DNA of 64,000 bases from Cyclina sinensis (GCA_012932295.1 JAAONU010000002.1:35647521-35711520); one strand, 5' to 3'; counted from the first letter of the stretch, positions 49,601-61,607 are shown. Numbers and translations: made by a program. Notes: generated from the letters alone by a model not told the origin.

Positions 49601-52600
49601 AGATGATTGTTTTTGAACTTGTTGTTGATACTGTGCAATGATTTGGAATGGTTTTCACACAGCTGGTCTCATTTGTAGCAGAACAGTTACTATGATAGTT
49701 ACTATGACAACATTAAAACATATACTAGCCTCAACATAAACTTTTCTATACTACAGAAACTAATGTAAGAACAATCTGACACAAATATTAAACAGTATTC
49801 TTAAATTGCTTTACCTCTACTGACTAACTCTTTCCAAATATTAATATTATTTCAAGACCTTTGTTTTTCAAAATGCAGGTTCCTTTTTAAATTTGATACT
49901 AATAGAATATATTGTTGATGTTATTACACCATCTAATTTATAAACAGAATTCCTGAGGTGATGCAAATATAAATTCTGAACTAAAAACAAACTACTCTAT
50001 TTTTTTTTACTAAAAAAAGCACAAAACTAACATGCAAATAGAATTTTTGTTCAACATCCTGAGTTTTGTAATTGTTATTATTTTTAACCAAAATATTCAC
50101 ACAGTGAGTTAGCTATGTTTCAACCGCACTGGATGTAAACTCATATTCACTTACTTCTAGTTTGTTACTAAATTGATGCATTAATGAGTTTGTTTTTAAG
50201 TGTCACATTCACTAAAAGAATGGTTTACTATTCTGAAATGTAACTGTTGGTTTTCTACGTAATGACCAGTTCCTACCTCCTCCAGGGCTTATGGGATTGA
50301 GGGGTGGGTCTTTGTATACAGGGACCTCCACCTTTTCTGGTTCAGGTGGCGCCGTCACAGCTGGTGGTTGCTGTCGTGACTTCACTAATTGTCGTAAATC
50401 ACCTACTGTCACATGACGTGTGTCTGGATTGCAGTTCTGAAGGTAATAAAGATTAAATGAATTATTATTACAAATATATAATTATGCTTTTTTTATATTC
50501 GTTGCTTTATGAAAACTTTGAATGAGAATGATACCTTGATATGAATATAAGACAGTTTTTAGAAAGTGGAAAAGAAATAATTTATTGCCAAATAATTACA
50601 AAGTGTTGAAAATTTTAATCTCTTTCCTTTAAAACTCTAAGGAGACTGGCTTTCTGGCCATTTCTAAATTAGTCATTTCAATTAAAATTTGGTCTAAGTT
50701 TTTCAAGACAGAATTTTCTGACTTTTTCACATGATGTGTCCTTACCATGAACTTTTCATGTTTTTAAAGGTAACAAATATTCAAATCTAAAATGTTTTAA
50801 TTGTCATTTGCAGAACGCATGTTTAAATCTACACAGCATATCACAGCTTTGACCTGTATTGATTACCATACCTGTAGCATATTTTCTGTAAGGTACCCAT
50901 ATTGTGTAGTGTAAGGGTTGCAGATTCCAGGCTGCCCAAGATTAACAACTCCTGGCACTCCCTGGACTAGTGGAGGTGGGGCACCACCCCATACATTGAT
51001 CTGTGTCCCTGAGTAGTTGGTGGGGTTGAAAGGCCCTTCTGGTATTGGAGCTATAAAACAGACATGAATAGGTTGGTACATGTATATTATGATATAGAAA
51101 TATGGTAAACTGTCCAGAATCTGTCATGTTACCTTTACATTCTTTATTTCTTCACTATCTTAAGACATCATTATGTACGGCAGAGATCTAGAACTACGTA
51201 AGTCTACTTTTGTGATATCTTTTGTTCAAAAATGGAAGAAACTACAAGTCTCTAAATATAACAATTCAGATGTAAAATTTCCTTCCTATCTGCAGTCTAA
51301 TTTCTCAACATCTCTGACTGGCTTCCATAGACCAAACAGGAAAAGATTCTGAGCAAGAACATCAGCTTGAAAAAAAAAAATTACAGTAACATAGAAAATA
51401 CAGAAATGGGCAATGATCCTAATCTGCAGTATTGGTGAATGATACTCACGATAATCTCCACTATTTTCTGTGACTGCTCCACTTGCCCATGCATCTTTCG
51501 GAACTGGTCTATATGCTGGTGATTTTGACCGGGATCGTAAATTTCTTGTCGGTGATTTACTCTGAAATTTGTAGAAATTGTATGGCCAATATCCAAACGA
51601 TTCTTTAAATTTCTGATTTTAGCATCATTCTAAATAATCAAAACTTGTGTTACAAGCAGAAGATTACCCTTGGCAACCTGGTTATGTCATGAAAATCTTC
51701 TTGAACAGATGTGTGATGGAAATGTTCCAGTACCTTTTGGTCAAGTTTTCAAGCTTTAATCTAACCATACATTTCTTTGATATTCATTTTATAATATTTG
51801 AGTGGTTACTGTTAATATAACTGACAAATTTTCTAAAACCAATGCCCCTGTCTGTGTTTTATTCTACATTTACTCAAAGTATGCAGTTAAATTAAAGCAA
51901 GAAGACTTGTTAAAAGCATCTTTATTCTTGATAAGACACTTTTTTTTGACAAAACTTTTTTTTACCTTCTTTTTACTTTTTTCTTTGCTTGATTTACTGG
52001 ATTTGCTGGATTTGCTGCTTTTAAGTGTAGAGTCTGTGAGGTCCCAACCATCGGAGTCAAAGAAATCGCTGGCGTCAAGGTCAGAGGAAGAGGATGTAGT
52101 AATGGGACTGGCATTTATTTTGTTTATATCATCAACAACAAAACTTTTTGTAAAGACATCACTCTCTTTTACACCATCCCTGAAAAAGTAACCAGCATTT
52201 ATCATTTTTAACATTTTTTAACAGATTTCAACTTTGTCACTTCAGCATGGCTATGTCACGAATCATAAGCACTGACTAAGTATTATTCATGCATTAGATG
52301 CCATAAAATTTTACACATTTTCTTATTCCAGTGTATATCTTTCTTCTTTATCTTTCACTTTAATACTGTCCTAACATTACTAGTATCTGTTTTAAAATAA
52401 AACCTTAATTCCAAATCTGTAGACACAATCCAAATACAGTAAAACAAAAAAATCAAGAACACTTACCTGGTAACAGCTATGGCTTTAATTGTTCGCTTGC
52501 CATCTTTGAGAGTGAAAGGAGATGTGTATCTATGTGTTACCTCCCTTCCTGCTACTTTTCGTTGGAAAGGATTGGGTTTGGTCCCATCAGCAGTAAAGAA

Positions 52601-53003
52601 GATCTTTGTGTCAGGAGTATCTGTAAAGATTTCATGCAGATATAAATATTAAAGTTTTTTTGCTACTTGAAACGGAAATAGAAATACTAGTAGGTTTTTA
52701 GAAACAAAATCTACAGCCAGGTTTAAAATTAGTGTTCAAAAATAAAAAATGTCCAGATTTTAATCTCGAAAAACATGTAAACCATAAAAACATCAGTTTC
52801 TGAAGATTTGTTCTCAAAATATCAAAAGCTGTAAAACATGGAGAAGACAGAGACTTTATGGCACAAAAACTGATACATGTTTTATAATTACCACAGATAA
52901 TTTCTATTAAAGTTGATGTGTCAATTCGTGATGTTGACTGCCCATAGATTGGTTTGCGTATTGGTAGAATTACAGGTGGGCAAACAGCCCCCGCACTCGG
53001 CAT
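36780..53003 (-). CDS. DZANK1-like N-terminal region fused to an eight-repeat annexin (annexin A6-like), 22 coding exons
   Basis: Minus-strand exons: 52892-53003, 52467-52620, 51966-52179, 51450-51561, 50872-51050, 50277-50436, 47414-47517, 46750-46825, 45593-45759, 44593-44769, 43910-44114, 43417-43565, 42696-42873, 42048-42229, 41256-41334, 40503-40670, 39778-39986, 39296-39386, 38735-38918, 38089-38231, 37405-37586, 36780-36851. Every intron is GT-AG, every phase matches, and the 3297 nt end at one TAG (1098 residues). Residues 1-426 are non-annexin: a chitobiase-C-terminal-type beta domain as at the start of DZANK1, a Ser/Lys/Arg-rich linker, a Pro/Gly-rich part and a Lys/Pro/Glu-rich hinge. 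The last 672 residues are two annexin cores, the same length as annexin A6, and predict calcium-dependent binding to acidic phospholipid. It is one long reading frame, but separate transcripts starting near the hinge cannot be excluded. The start ATG lies 20 nt after a 3' splice site. Confidence 0.8.
41256..44769 (-). other. Annexin core 1 (repeats 1-4) of the fusion
   Basis: Exons 10-15. The four repeats open with [34 protein letters not shown] and [12 protein letters not shown]. Each is followed about 38-42 residues later by the acidic cap of a type II calcium site (KGETSG, VSDTSG, KSEMSG, TDDISG). The order and spacing equal those of a classical four-repeat annexin. The block ends in [10 protein letters not shown], then the linker. 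Confidence 0.9.
44930..45115 (+). mobile_element. tRNA-derived SINE in an annexin intron
   Basis: A tRNA-like head contains GGGGTTAGAGCACCAACTCC and the B box ACTGGTTCGAATCCC. A body with GTGACTTTCCGCATTCCTCA and GGTTTGAACCCAGGAAGCAG follows, then an AAATAAATAAG tail. A related copy lies in inverse at 55310-55495. Confidence 0.7.
47698..48015. repeat. VNTR of about 21 copies of a 15-bp unit
   Basis: Tandem AAAGGTCATGTAAGC with alternating variants (AAGTAAT for ATGTAAG) lies in the intron between annexin-fusion exons 6 and 7. The periodic open frame across it (repeated [10 protein letters not shown]) has length divisible by three only because the unit is 15 bp. It is not a gene. Confidence 0.95.
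48698..48884. repeat. Inverted repeat pair, arms about 23-26 bp
   Basis: CCAAAAACAACAATGTTTTC (48701-48720) is exactly inverse to GAAAACATTGTTGTTTTTGG (48859-48878), with similarity extending a few bases outward. The pair encloses about 140 bp of AT-rich sequence and could be a small MITE. Confidence 0.65.
48885..50276. other. Intron sequence without recognised features
   Basis: AT-rich remainder of the long intron between fusion exons 6 and 7. I see no exon or RNA gene here. Confidence 0.5.
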
Positions 53004-54236
53004 CTTGACACTCTAAGCAGAAACTGAATAAGTAAGGTTTAAAGGTAAATTTATAAAACAACTACTCTTAAGTTTAATATCTGTCTTCAAATAATTTCTA
53101 AGCCTGAACTTATTTTTATTATCAAACTTCATACAGGCTGACAATGAGAAATCCTTGCACATTTACAGGGAGGGAACTATGTTATGTTCCATTCAGACAT
53201 GGAGTTCATTTTGAAAATTTCTTGAAGTAAAGAAATACTCTTATTTCATAAACTCATCTGTTAAAGAAAGAGAAGAAATATGGAATTTAGATTTGAAGGT
53301 AAGATTTTCATAAACTATCAGTAGATTGGATCATTATAAAGTACAAACTGATTTACTTTTACACACTAATAACCTATTTATCATTAAAAACTACAAGATT
53401 TGAATCTGGCCTAAACAAAACTTGATTTTTAAAGATGTTTTCATGTTTTATATATACTATTGTACAGGTTTTGAATACTCAGAAAAAATAAAGCATCACA
53501 ATTATTTTTTTAAAAAAGAACGAAGAAAGAAAATTCAACTTCAACTTCAACTTAATACTGCCAAAAGTCAATACTGACTATACTAGGCAGGCGCATGTCA
53601 GGAACATTAATTAATCAATATATATGTAATATATAAAAACAAAAAGGAAAGATGAATTAAAAACAATCAACCTCTTTTCGTTTATTCAATCTATATTTCA
53701 TTTTCATGTATCAAAATAATATAAATGCTACCTATTATCGCATACATATTGTTTGGAAACCATTCCTTTATGGATAAATCGATGGGATGGGAGTGGGGTG
53801 AAAGTCTCAGTAAGCCTAGACTGTTTCGCTAAATGTTGGGGGTGATAATAATAATAATTCTCAAAATAATAATAAAAAACACATGTGGATATCCAATACT
53901 GATTATCCATATCTACTTAATGCCATATATATGCTTAAGATAGCAATTAGTTTCAACCAAATGCCTTATTTTATGTTGATGTTTGATTAACACACATATA
54001 CGTGATATCCGCTGTAATTATAAATGAAACACTTTTATTCGTCTATCATTTGATCAATTAGATTCAACTGCAGATTAAGTCAAAAGAATAATGGATAAGT
54101 CAAAACTTGTTGTATCCATGTTTTTTTCTTCTCAAAAAGAGTAAAATAGAAATACTTTAATGTAAAAGTATTAACAAACGCTAGATAATGCTATCATTTA
54201 TTCACACACATAAGACTCATTAAAAATTGGCATTAC

Positions 54237-54405
54237 CTGACTTAAGTGTATTTTTTACCGGAACCTGTTTATTTATGTTTGTTGTTGTCAAGTTGCCATT
54301 TTGTAAAACTCTAAAATGAAGAGTTTCGCACCTGCCGGAAATGATATACCGGAAGTTTCCTTTCAGACATTGCTTGTGAGAAGAATCGGTGGCTTAAAAT
54401 AGCAT
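54237..54405. promoter_or_regulatory. Probable bidirectional promoter of the annexin fusion (minus) and NACA (plus)
   Basis: Three GGAA-core ETS-type sites lie within 100 bp: ACCGGAAC at 54257, GCCGGAAAT at 54334 and ACCGGAAGT at 54348. Diverging 5' UTR exons can be placed on both sides. One has a minus-strand donor GTCAG|GTAATG at 54237, and the annexin first coding exon has a 3' splice site at 53023. The other has a plus-strand donor AGCAT|GTAAGA at 54405 leading to the NACA acceptor at 56012. The plus start area TTTCCTTTCAG resembles a 5' TOP tract, as expected for a translation gene. Confidence 0.6.
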
Positions 54406-54748
54406 GTAAGAATCTGAATTAATCGTCTGATTGCTTGCTTGTTTAATTTCAGGTCTGCTAACTTCATCATTCCTGAGAGTAAAGATTATGGAAATAATTG
54501 TATTTCTGATACATCAACTGCAGTGTTGTCATATTTCTATTTTTATATTTGCTTGTCCAAATGCGGTGAAAAAAACCCTCTGGATATGCGATTTGTTTTG
54601 ATATACATCTAAAATCAAACTTACTTTTGTCTCTGTTAAAAAGTTTATAAGGTAACTACCAGTCAAGCAGCATTTTTATCTACATCAAAGATTGGCAGAA
54701 AATAAGACGATATCAAATACAGTACAAAATTTTGTTTAGTCTAATTTA

Positions 54749-55183
54749 ATGCTACCTAAACGTAAGTCCAACTAATTATCTATCTATTTGAGCTTATTTA
54801 ACGTCGGTACCGGTTGCCCATATGACCGACACCCCCTGAAGAGATTTGTTATTTTATTTTGTGGGGGTAGTGCAAGATACAGAAAACATCCCATTCCAGA
54901 GACACCCCTGGTTCTTTTTCATGCTCAGTGTATAGCACTGATACATCAGTGTATAGCACTGATACATGGGACCTCGGTTTAAAGTCTCATCGAAAAGACT
55001 ATAAGTAATGTTAGTGGAGGAGCGGGGGATCGAACCCAGGACCCCTGCTTTACCAGTCCAGCGCGTTACCACTGGACCACATCAGCTCCTATATTTTTCG
55101 GATTGGGAAGTGGCCGAATATCAACATCTGTTATATAAGGATGAAAAGCCCTGTAATTAGTTGGACTTACGTTTAGGTAGCAT
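54749..55183. mobile_element. Element with perfect 30-bp inverted ends enclosing a SINE
   Basis: The arm at 54749-54778 begins ATGCTACCTAAACGTAAGTC and is exactly inverse to 55154-55183 (ending GACTTACGTTTAGGTAGCAT). The interval is filled almost entirely by a SINE copy. It lies in the NACA first intron. A MITE that received a SINE, or an inverted flank formed during SINE insertion, are both possible. Confidence 0.7.
54779..55089 (-). mobile_element. Second copy of the 26849-type tRNA-derived SINE
   Basis: Closely similar to the copy at 26849-27143 from the TCTATCTAT tail to the GGAGC(T)G tRNA-like head, with the same GACCGACNCCCCCTGAAGAG body. It differs by a 17-bp internal duplication of GTGTATAGCACTGATAC and a few substitutions. 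No clean target duplication was found. Confidence 0.85.
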
Positions 55184-55309
55184 AAAAAACTAGTAATGAA
55201 TTGCATTTTTTTGTGAAATCATAATTATTCCAGACTTCTGTGTGGTTTCAGTAATTCTTGATAGCATTTGAGAAAAACCAAGGTTTCATGGTGACATATT
55301 CAAGTTCAG

Positions 55310-55495
55310 TTCAACTTATTACTGCCAACAGTCAATACTGACTATACTAAAAAGACAAGTTCTGCTACTGCTTCCTGGGTTCATACTAGTACTCGTGCCG
55401 AAAGTGAGGACTGGAATGTCACTGGAGATTCAAACCAACATTGAACCTCTAGATTGGGAGTCTGACCCCTCAACCACCGCTCCTCGTTGTCGACC
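55310..55495 (-). mobile_element. tRNA-derived SINE, inverse orientation
   Basis: Related to 44930-45115: CTGCTTCCTGGGTTCATACT and GAAAGTGAGGACTGGAATGTC are inverse to its body, and the head GGGAGTCTGACCCCTC is degraded. The AATACTGACTATACTA tail block recurs without a head near 53570. Confidence 0.6.
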
Positions 55496-56013
55496 ACTTC
55501 TCCTCCTCAATAATTGATAATATATAAGCTTGAAAACTGTAGTAGTCTTGGAAGTTGTGTTTCAGAGCTGAACTATGCTAGTTATATTGATTTGTATCAA
55601 TAATTTAGTATGTATTAATGTTCTTTATCCTTTTTCACTATAAGTGTTTCATATATTTTTTAATATATACGCAACTGGTAGTTGGCTAGAAACCTTCCTG
55701 TAACTGTTGACCAAAATAAAATACACAGAGCAAGACAGTAAAAGCTCAGATCTTTCAGCTTGTTCATTTTTTTCTTTTAAATATTTTATTTGTGGTGTCT
55801 TTTAAGTTGAATTACGGTACCAACTGCTATGAAAGAATGTCTGATGTTAGAAATCTGACCAAGCCTTTGCAATGCTAAATAAAGAAAACTATGCATTGAA
55901 GAAATTCCTTCACTGTCATGGGCAGTGTTAACTGTGTTTGACAATTAACAATTCATTATGTGCTTTTGTTAATTTCAACTGTGGCATAATTACGCTGCTC
56001 TTTATCATCCAGA

Positions 56014-57731
<1,718 letters not shown>

Positions 57732-58200
57732 GTAAGACAGCCTGGTTCCCTGTAACAGTGTAGTAAAGTAAAAGATTCATTATAGCTTGTTCTGTTGACA
57801 GTATACTTTTGCATGATAGAAAGAACACAGTATTTAAGATTTTAGGGTGATGAACAGTTCATAATACTTCTTTGTAAAAGTGTGGCATGATAAAAGGGTC
57901 GGTGTAACTAGTCTCTGGTTACTGGCTAAGGTAAATTACAAGATAAAAGTTCTGAGAAGCATTTTCTAGACAGTGACACCCTGAAAAACGGGATTAATAA
58001 ATTCATAATTTGCCTGCCCATGATTGCTTGGTAGTTACGAAATATGGAGATAACTATTTTAAGTCAATTGCACCTTTGAATGACACAGTGTCTTGAGGAA
58101 AAAAGCCTGAAGTTAGGTTTTTTAAAGATATACTGTATAGATTAGATGACTACACTTCAATTTAATACCAAACATACACTGGTTGTACAAGTGTTACCTA

Positions 58201-58289
58201 GCTTGCAATGATGATAATATCTTTCCCCGTCTTACCGACATATGACGATTAAAGTTGCATATGTCAAGCCAAGATTTCTGAAGCAAGCT
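58201..58289 (+). ncRNA. Box C/D snoRNA copy 1
   Basis: The terminal stem GCTTGC/GCAAGC encloses C box AATGATGA and D box CTGA. The conserved segment CTTTCCCCGTCTTA precedes a weak D' (CCGACA) and C' TGACGAT. The second guide segment is GTCAAGCCAAGATTT. It has the host NACA sense. The target RNA could not be identified by eye. Confidence 0.8.
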
Positions 58290-58708
58290 GTGAGAATAAT
58301 TTGATTGATTAGGGTGCATCTAAACTGTGTAAATGACTCATGATGAATTGCAGAAAAAAAGACCAATCCCAGTTTTTTTTCCTTTCTTTTTTTTCAAGAA
58401 AGATAAGGCTAGTATTGTTCAGTTGGAAACAAACCTCACTTCTTAGTTGCTTCTTTCCAGCTTGTAAAATTAAAAGACTTAAAAGATGATAATGCTAAAA
58501 AATCCTAAAACCTGAAGGGTTGTCTGAGTTGTCTTATTCTATTTACTATTGGGCTCAATGAACATGTAATATGATACTCATGCATGCAAGAGTTTAAATG
58601 ATACTGCTGTATGATAGCGAGACACTCTTGTAGACTAGCTCCAATAAACAACATCAAACAATCATGACTTCAGTTATACTACAGTCTACAGTAATATTAA
58701 TTTTTTGT

Positions 58709-58790
58709 GCTTTAAATGAGAATTTCTTCCCACATCTTATCAACAAATGACCATTGAAGTTGCATTTTTCAAGCCAATATTGACCAATAG
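58709..58790 (+). pseudogene. Decayed copy of the C/D snoRNA
   Basis: Recognisable through TTATCAACAAATGACCATTG, AGTTGCATTTTTCAAGCC and a TTTCTTCCCACATCTTA remnant. C box (AATGAGAA) and D box (TTGACC) are both damaged and the terminal stem is lost, so it should not be processed. Confidence 0.6.
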
Positions 58791-59042
58791 GTATGAGGAG
58801 ATTTATGTTTGATTCAGTCCCATCTTTGCCTGTTTTAGTTGCTGAATTAATGACAAAAAAATTTTCTGGGGCCAGATTTTTTTAGGTTAGGAAACAATCA
58901 TCAGTTCTTCGTAAGATCTCTCTAGAAGCTCTTGAAATAAGAAGACATGTACTTTTGAAAGGGAGTAGGTTTCAACATAGAATATCTCAAAAATCTTGAG
59001 GCTTCTACACTTGTGATCAATTTTGCTCATTTAGATTATTTG

Positions 59043-59127
59043 TTATGATGATAATTCCTTTCCCTGTCTTAACGACACATGACGATTAAGGTTGTTTTTG
59101 TCAAGCCAAGATGTTCTGATGCAAGCT
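59043..59127 (+). ncRNA. Box C/D snoRNA copy 2, 5' stem weakened
   Basis: C box TTATGATGA, TTTCCCTGTCTTAACGACA, C' TGACGAT, GTCAAGCCAAGATGTT, D box CTGA and 3' TGCAAGC are present. The 5' partner GCTTGC has become TTTGTT, so the closing stem is poor and function is doubtful. Confidence 0.6.
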
Positions 59128-59306
59128 GTGTGAATAATTCTGTTTGATTTTGATTTATCTTAATAATAAAAATGACTGAAAATGACAAAATCAGCTAAGG
59201 AATTGTTTACAGCAACCGTTGAAAAAACAGACCTAAAAGATAATTTAAGACATCGTATGAAAGCCCAAAACTGGAAGGATAGTCTACAATCATATTTAGT
59301 TGCTTT

Positions 59307-59395
59307 GCTTGCAATGATGAAACTTTCTTTCCCCGTCTTATCGACAAATGATGATTGAAGTTGCATTTGTCAAGCCAAGATTGTCTGATGCAAGC
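59307..59395 (+). ncRNA. Box C/D snoRNA copy 3
   Basis: The terminal stem GCTTGC/GCAAGC, C box AATGATGA and D box CTGA are intact. Here C' is the canonical TGATGAT. Guide segments CTTTCCCCGTCTTA and GTCAAGCCAAGATTGT are unchanged. Confidence 0.85.
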
Positions 59396-59635
59396 TTCAA
59401 GAAGAATTCTGTTTGATTTGGTCTTAACTCAACCATTTAGTTGTTGATAATGACAAAACAGCATTTTTAGGGCCAGTTTAGTTTAGGTATGGGAACAAAC
59501 TTCATTTATTTGTAGGATCTCTATAGAAACACTTGGAATAAGATGTGTAATTTTGAAAGTGGGTAGGTTACAGCATAGGTTATCTCAAAAACCAAACAGT
59601 TCACTTGTGATCATCTTTACTCATTTCGATTATTT

Positions 59636-59724
59636 GCTTGCAATGATGATAATTTCTTTCCCCGTCTTATCGACAAATGACGATAAAAGTTGTGTTTGTC
59701 AAGCCAAGATTGTCTGATGCAAGC
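59636..59724 (+). ncRNA. Box C/D snoRNA copy 4, first of the tandem block
   Basis: Intact stem TTGCTTGC/GCAAGCAA, C box AATGATGA, D box CTGA and both guide segments. It opens the block of copies spaced about 210 bp apart. Confidence 0.88.
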
Positions 59725-59844
59725 AAACCTGTATAGAAGCCTTTGAAATAAAATGACGAACTTTTGAAAAGGAGAAGGTTTCAATATACATTATATTAAA
59801 AATCAAACAGTTCACGTGATCAGTTTTACTCATTTAGGTTATTT

Positions 59845-59933
59845 GTTTGCAATGATGATAATTTCTTTCCCCGTCTTATCGACAAATGACGATAAAAGTT
59901 GTGTTTGTCAAGCCAAGATTGTCTGATGCAAGC
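59845..59933 (+). ncRNA. Box C/D snoRNA copy 5
   Basis: Identical in boxes and guides to copy 4. The 5' stem is GTTTGC, still pairing with GCAAGC through a G-U pair. It begins 209 nt after the previous copy. Confidence 0.88.
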
Positions 59934-60053
59934 AAACCTGTATAGAAGCCTTTGAAATAAAATGACGTACTTTTGAAAAGGAGAAGGTTTCAATATACAT
60001 TATATTAAAAATCAAACAGTTCACGTGATCAGTTTTACTCATTTAGGTTATTT

Positions 60054-60142
60054 GTTTGCAGTGATGATAATTTCTTTCCCCGTCTTATCGACAAATGACG
60101 ATAAAAGTTGTGTTTGTCAAGCCAAGATTGTCTGATGCAAGC
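60054..60142 (+). ncRNA. Box C/D snoRNA copy 6
   Basis: As copy 5, with C box AGTGATGA (still RUGAUGA). It begins 209 nt after copy 5, and the spacers are almost identical. Confidence 0.87.
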
Positions 60143-60266
60143 AAACCTGTATAGAAGCCTTTGAAATAAAATGACATGTACTTTTGAAAAGGAGAAGGTT
60201 TCAATATACATTATATTAAAAATCAAACAGTTAACATGTGATCAGTTTTACTCATTTAGGTTATTT

Positions 60267-60355
60267 GTTTGCAATGATGATAATTTCTTTCCCCGTCTTA
60301 TCGACAAATGACGATACAAGTTGTGTTTGTCAAGCCAAGATTGTCTGATGCAAGC
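60267..60355 (+). ncRNA. Box C/D snoRNA copy 7
   Basis: As copy 5, with one change after C' (GATACAAG). It begins 213 nt after copy 6; the spacer has small ATGT insertions. Confidence 0.87.
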
Positions 60356-60485
60356 AAACCTGTATAGAAGCCTTTGAAATAAAATGACATGTACTTTTGA
60401 AAAGGAGAAGGTTTCAATATACATTATATTAAAAATCAAAGAGTTCTTTTGTGGTCAGTTTTGCTCATTATTATTATTATTATTT

Positions 60486-60574
60486 GTTTGCAATGATGAT
60501 AATTTCTTTCCCCGTCTTAACGACAAATGACGATTAAGGTTGTTTTTGTCAAGCCAAGATGGTCTGATGCAAGC
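60486..60574 (+). ncRNA. Box C/D snoRNA copy 8
   Basis: Stem GTTTGC/GCAAGC, C box AATGATGA and D box CTGA are intact, with TTAACGACA at D' and GGT before D. Its 3' flank AGTGTGAATAATT resembles that of copy 2 and is cut by the mobile element at 60588. Confidence 0.85.
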
Positions 60575-60587
60575 AGTGTGAATAATT

Positions 60588-61607
60588 ATACCCCCGCTTC
60601 GAAGAAGTGGGGGGTATACTGTTTTACCCTTGTCCGTGTGTCCGTCCGTCTGTCCATCCGTCCGTCCGTAACAAATTTCCGTTGCAGTTTTCTCAGCAAC
60701 TATAACATGCAGAAGCCTGATATTTCACATATTGCTGTACCCTATAGTCCCATATGGTGTAAAGCGATTTTATGCTCCTTGCTCATCTACTTCCTGTTTA
60801 CCAAATATTTTTAGATTTTGTCACTATATAGGTGCATTACATCAACCAAAACGACATCTTTATTTTCGGTCACAGTTTTCTCAGCAACTATAAGATGCAG
60901 CAGCCTGATATTTTGCATATTGCTTTATCCTATAGTCCCATATGGTGTAAAGCGATTTTATGCTCCTTGCTCATCTACTTCCTGTTTACTGAATACTTAG
61001 ATTTTTACACATAGTTGACATACTTCACAATTTCCGTCACAGTTTTCTCAGCAACTATAAGATGCAGCAGCCTGATATTTTGCATATTGCTTTATCCTAT
61101 GGTCCCATATGGTGTAAAGCGATTTTATGCTCCTTGCTCATCTACTTTCTGTTTACCGAATACTTACATTTTTACACATAGTTGACATACATTCACAATT
61201 TCCGTCACAGTTTTCTCAGCAACTATAAGATGCAACAGCCTGATATTTTGCATATTTCTTTATCTTATATTCTCATACGGTATAAAGCGATTATATGCTC
61301 CTTGCTCATCTACTTCCTGTTTACCGAATACTTAAAAGTTACCAAGACACAGGAAAGGAGGTTCACTTGATCGTGTTTTTGTGAATAAAGACTTCGATGA
61401 ATCAGAAATCACAGATTTAATACCTGTTCATTATTCTGACCATTTTCATATCCATCTAGCTGTGCCTTGGATGAAGTTGTATTAAGTTCAGGTAAATACT
61501 CGGAAAAATTTGACACTCTTTATACATATGACAAATGCAAATTACATTATGAAAGTCAAATTTCTGATAGCGGGGGTATCACTAGTAAGCTCACAAATTT
61601 ACTTGTT
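60588..61607 (+). mobile_element. Helentron-like element inserted in the snoRNA array
   Basis: It begins ATACCCCCGCTTCGAAG and has about four tandem units of 168-188 bp (TTTTCTCAGCAACTATAA at 60689, 60877, 61044 and 61212). The inverse GCGGGGGTAT lies at 61570 and the end is TTTACTTGTT. The empty site is preserved at 59128-59150 (GAATAATT|CTGTTTGATT), which places insertion between two T residues. Confidence 0.8.

Larger units (their letters stand above)
45593..53003 (-). other. N-terminal non-annexin block of the fusion (exons 1-9)
   Basis: Residues 1-38 start [20 protein letters not shown]. Residues 38-110 hold [19 protein letters not shown], then a [17 protein letters not shown] strand; this is the beta-sandwich signature of the CHB_HEX_C type known at the N-terminus of DZANK1. 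Residues 120-160 are Asp/Ser-rich with [11 protein letters not shown]. Residues 161-200 are an RS-like stretch ([18 protein letters not shown]). Next come [20 protein letters not shown], a [17 protein letters not shown] segment, [20 protein letters not shown], and a KPKPKPK hinge. The zinc ribbons and ankyrin repeats of DZANK1 are not seen. The DZANK1 match comes from memory of the family and is firm only for the first 110 residues or so. Confidence 0.65.

Noticed and set aside
45593..53003. A separate, truncated DZANK1 gene next to an ordinary annexin gene
   Set aside because: No stop codon, polyadenylation signal or phase break lies between the parts and all exon phases continue into the annexin. 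Kept only as the alternative to test.
60035..60439. Two near-identical minus-strand 63-codon open frames
   Set aside because: They are antisense readings of snoRNA repeat units; their similarity comes from the tandem duplication.
59636..60574. The ~210-bp repeats as an ordinary satellite
   Set aside because: The conserved part of each unit has C and D boxes and a pairing terminal stem in host sense, and it also occurs outside the tandem block in different flanks.
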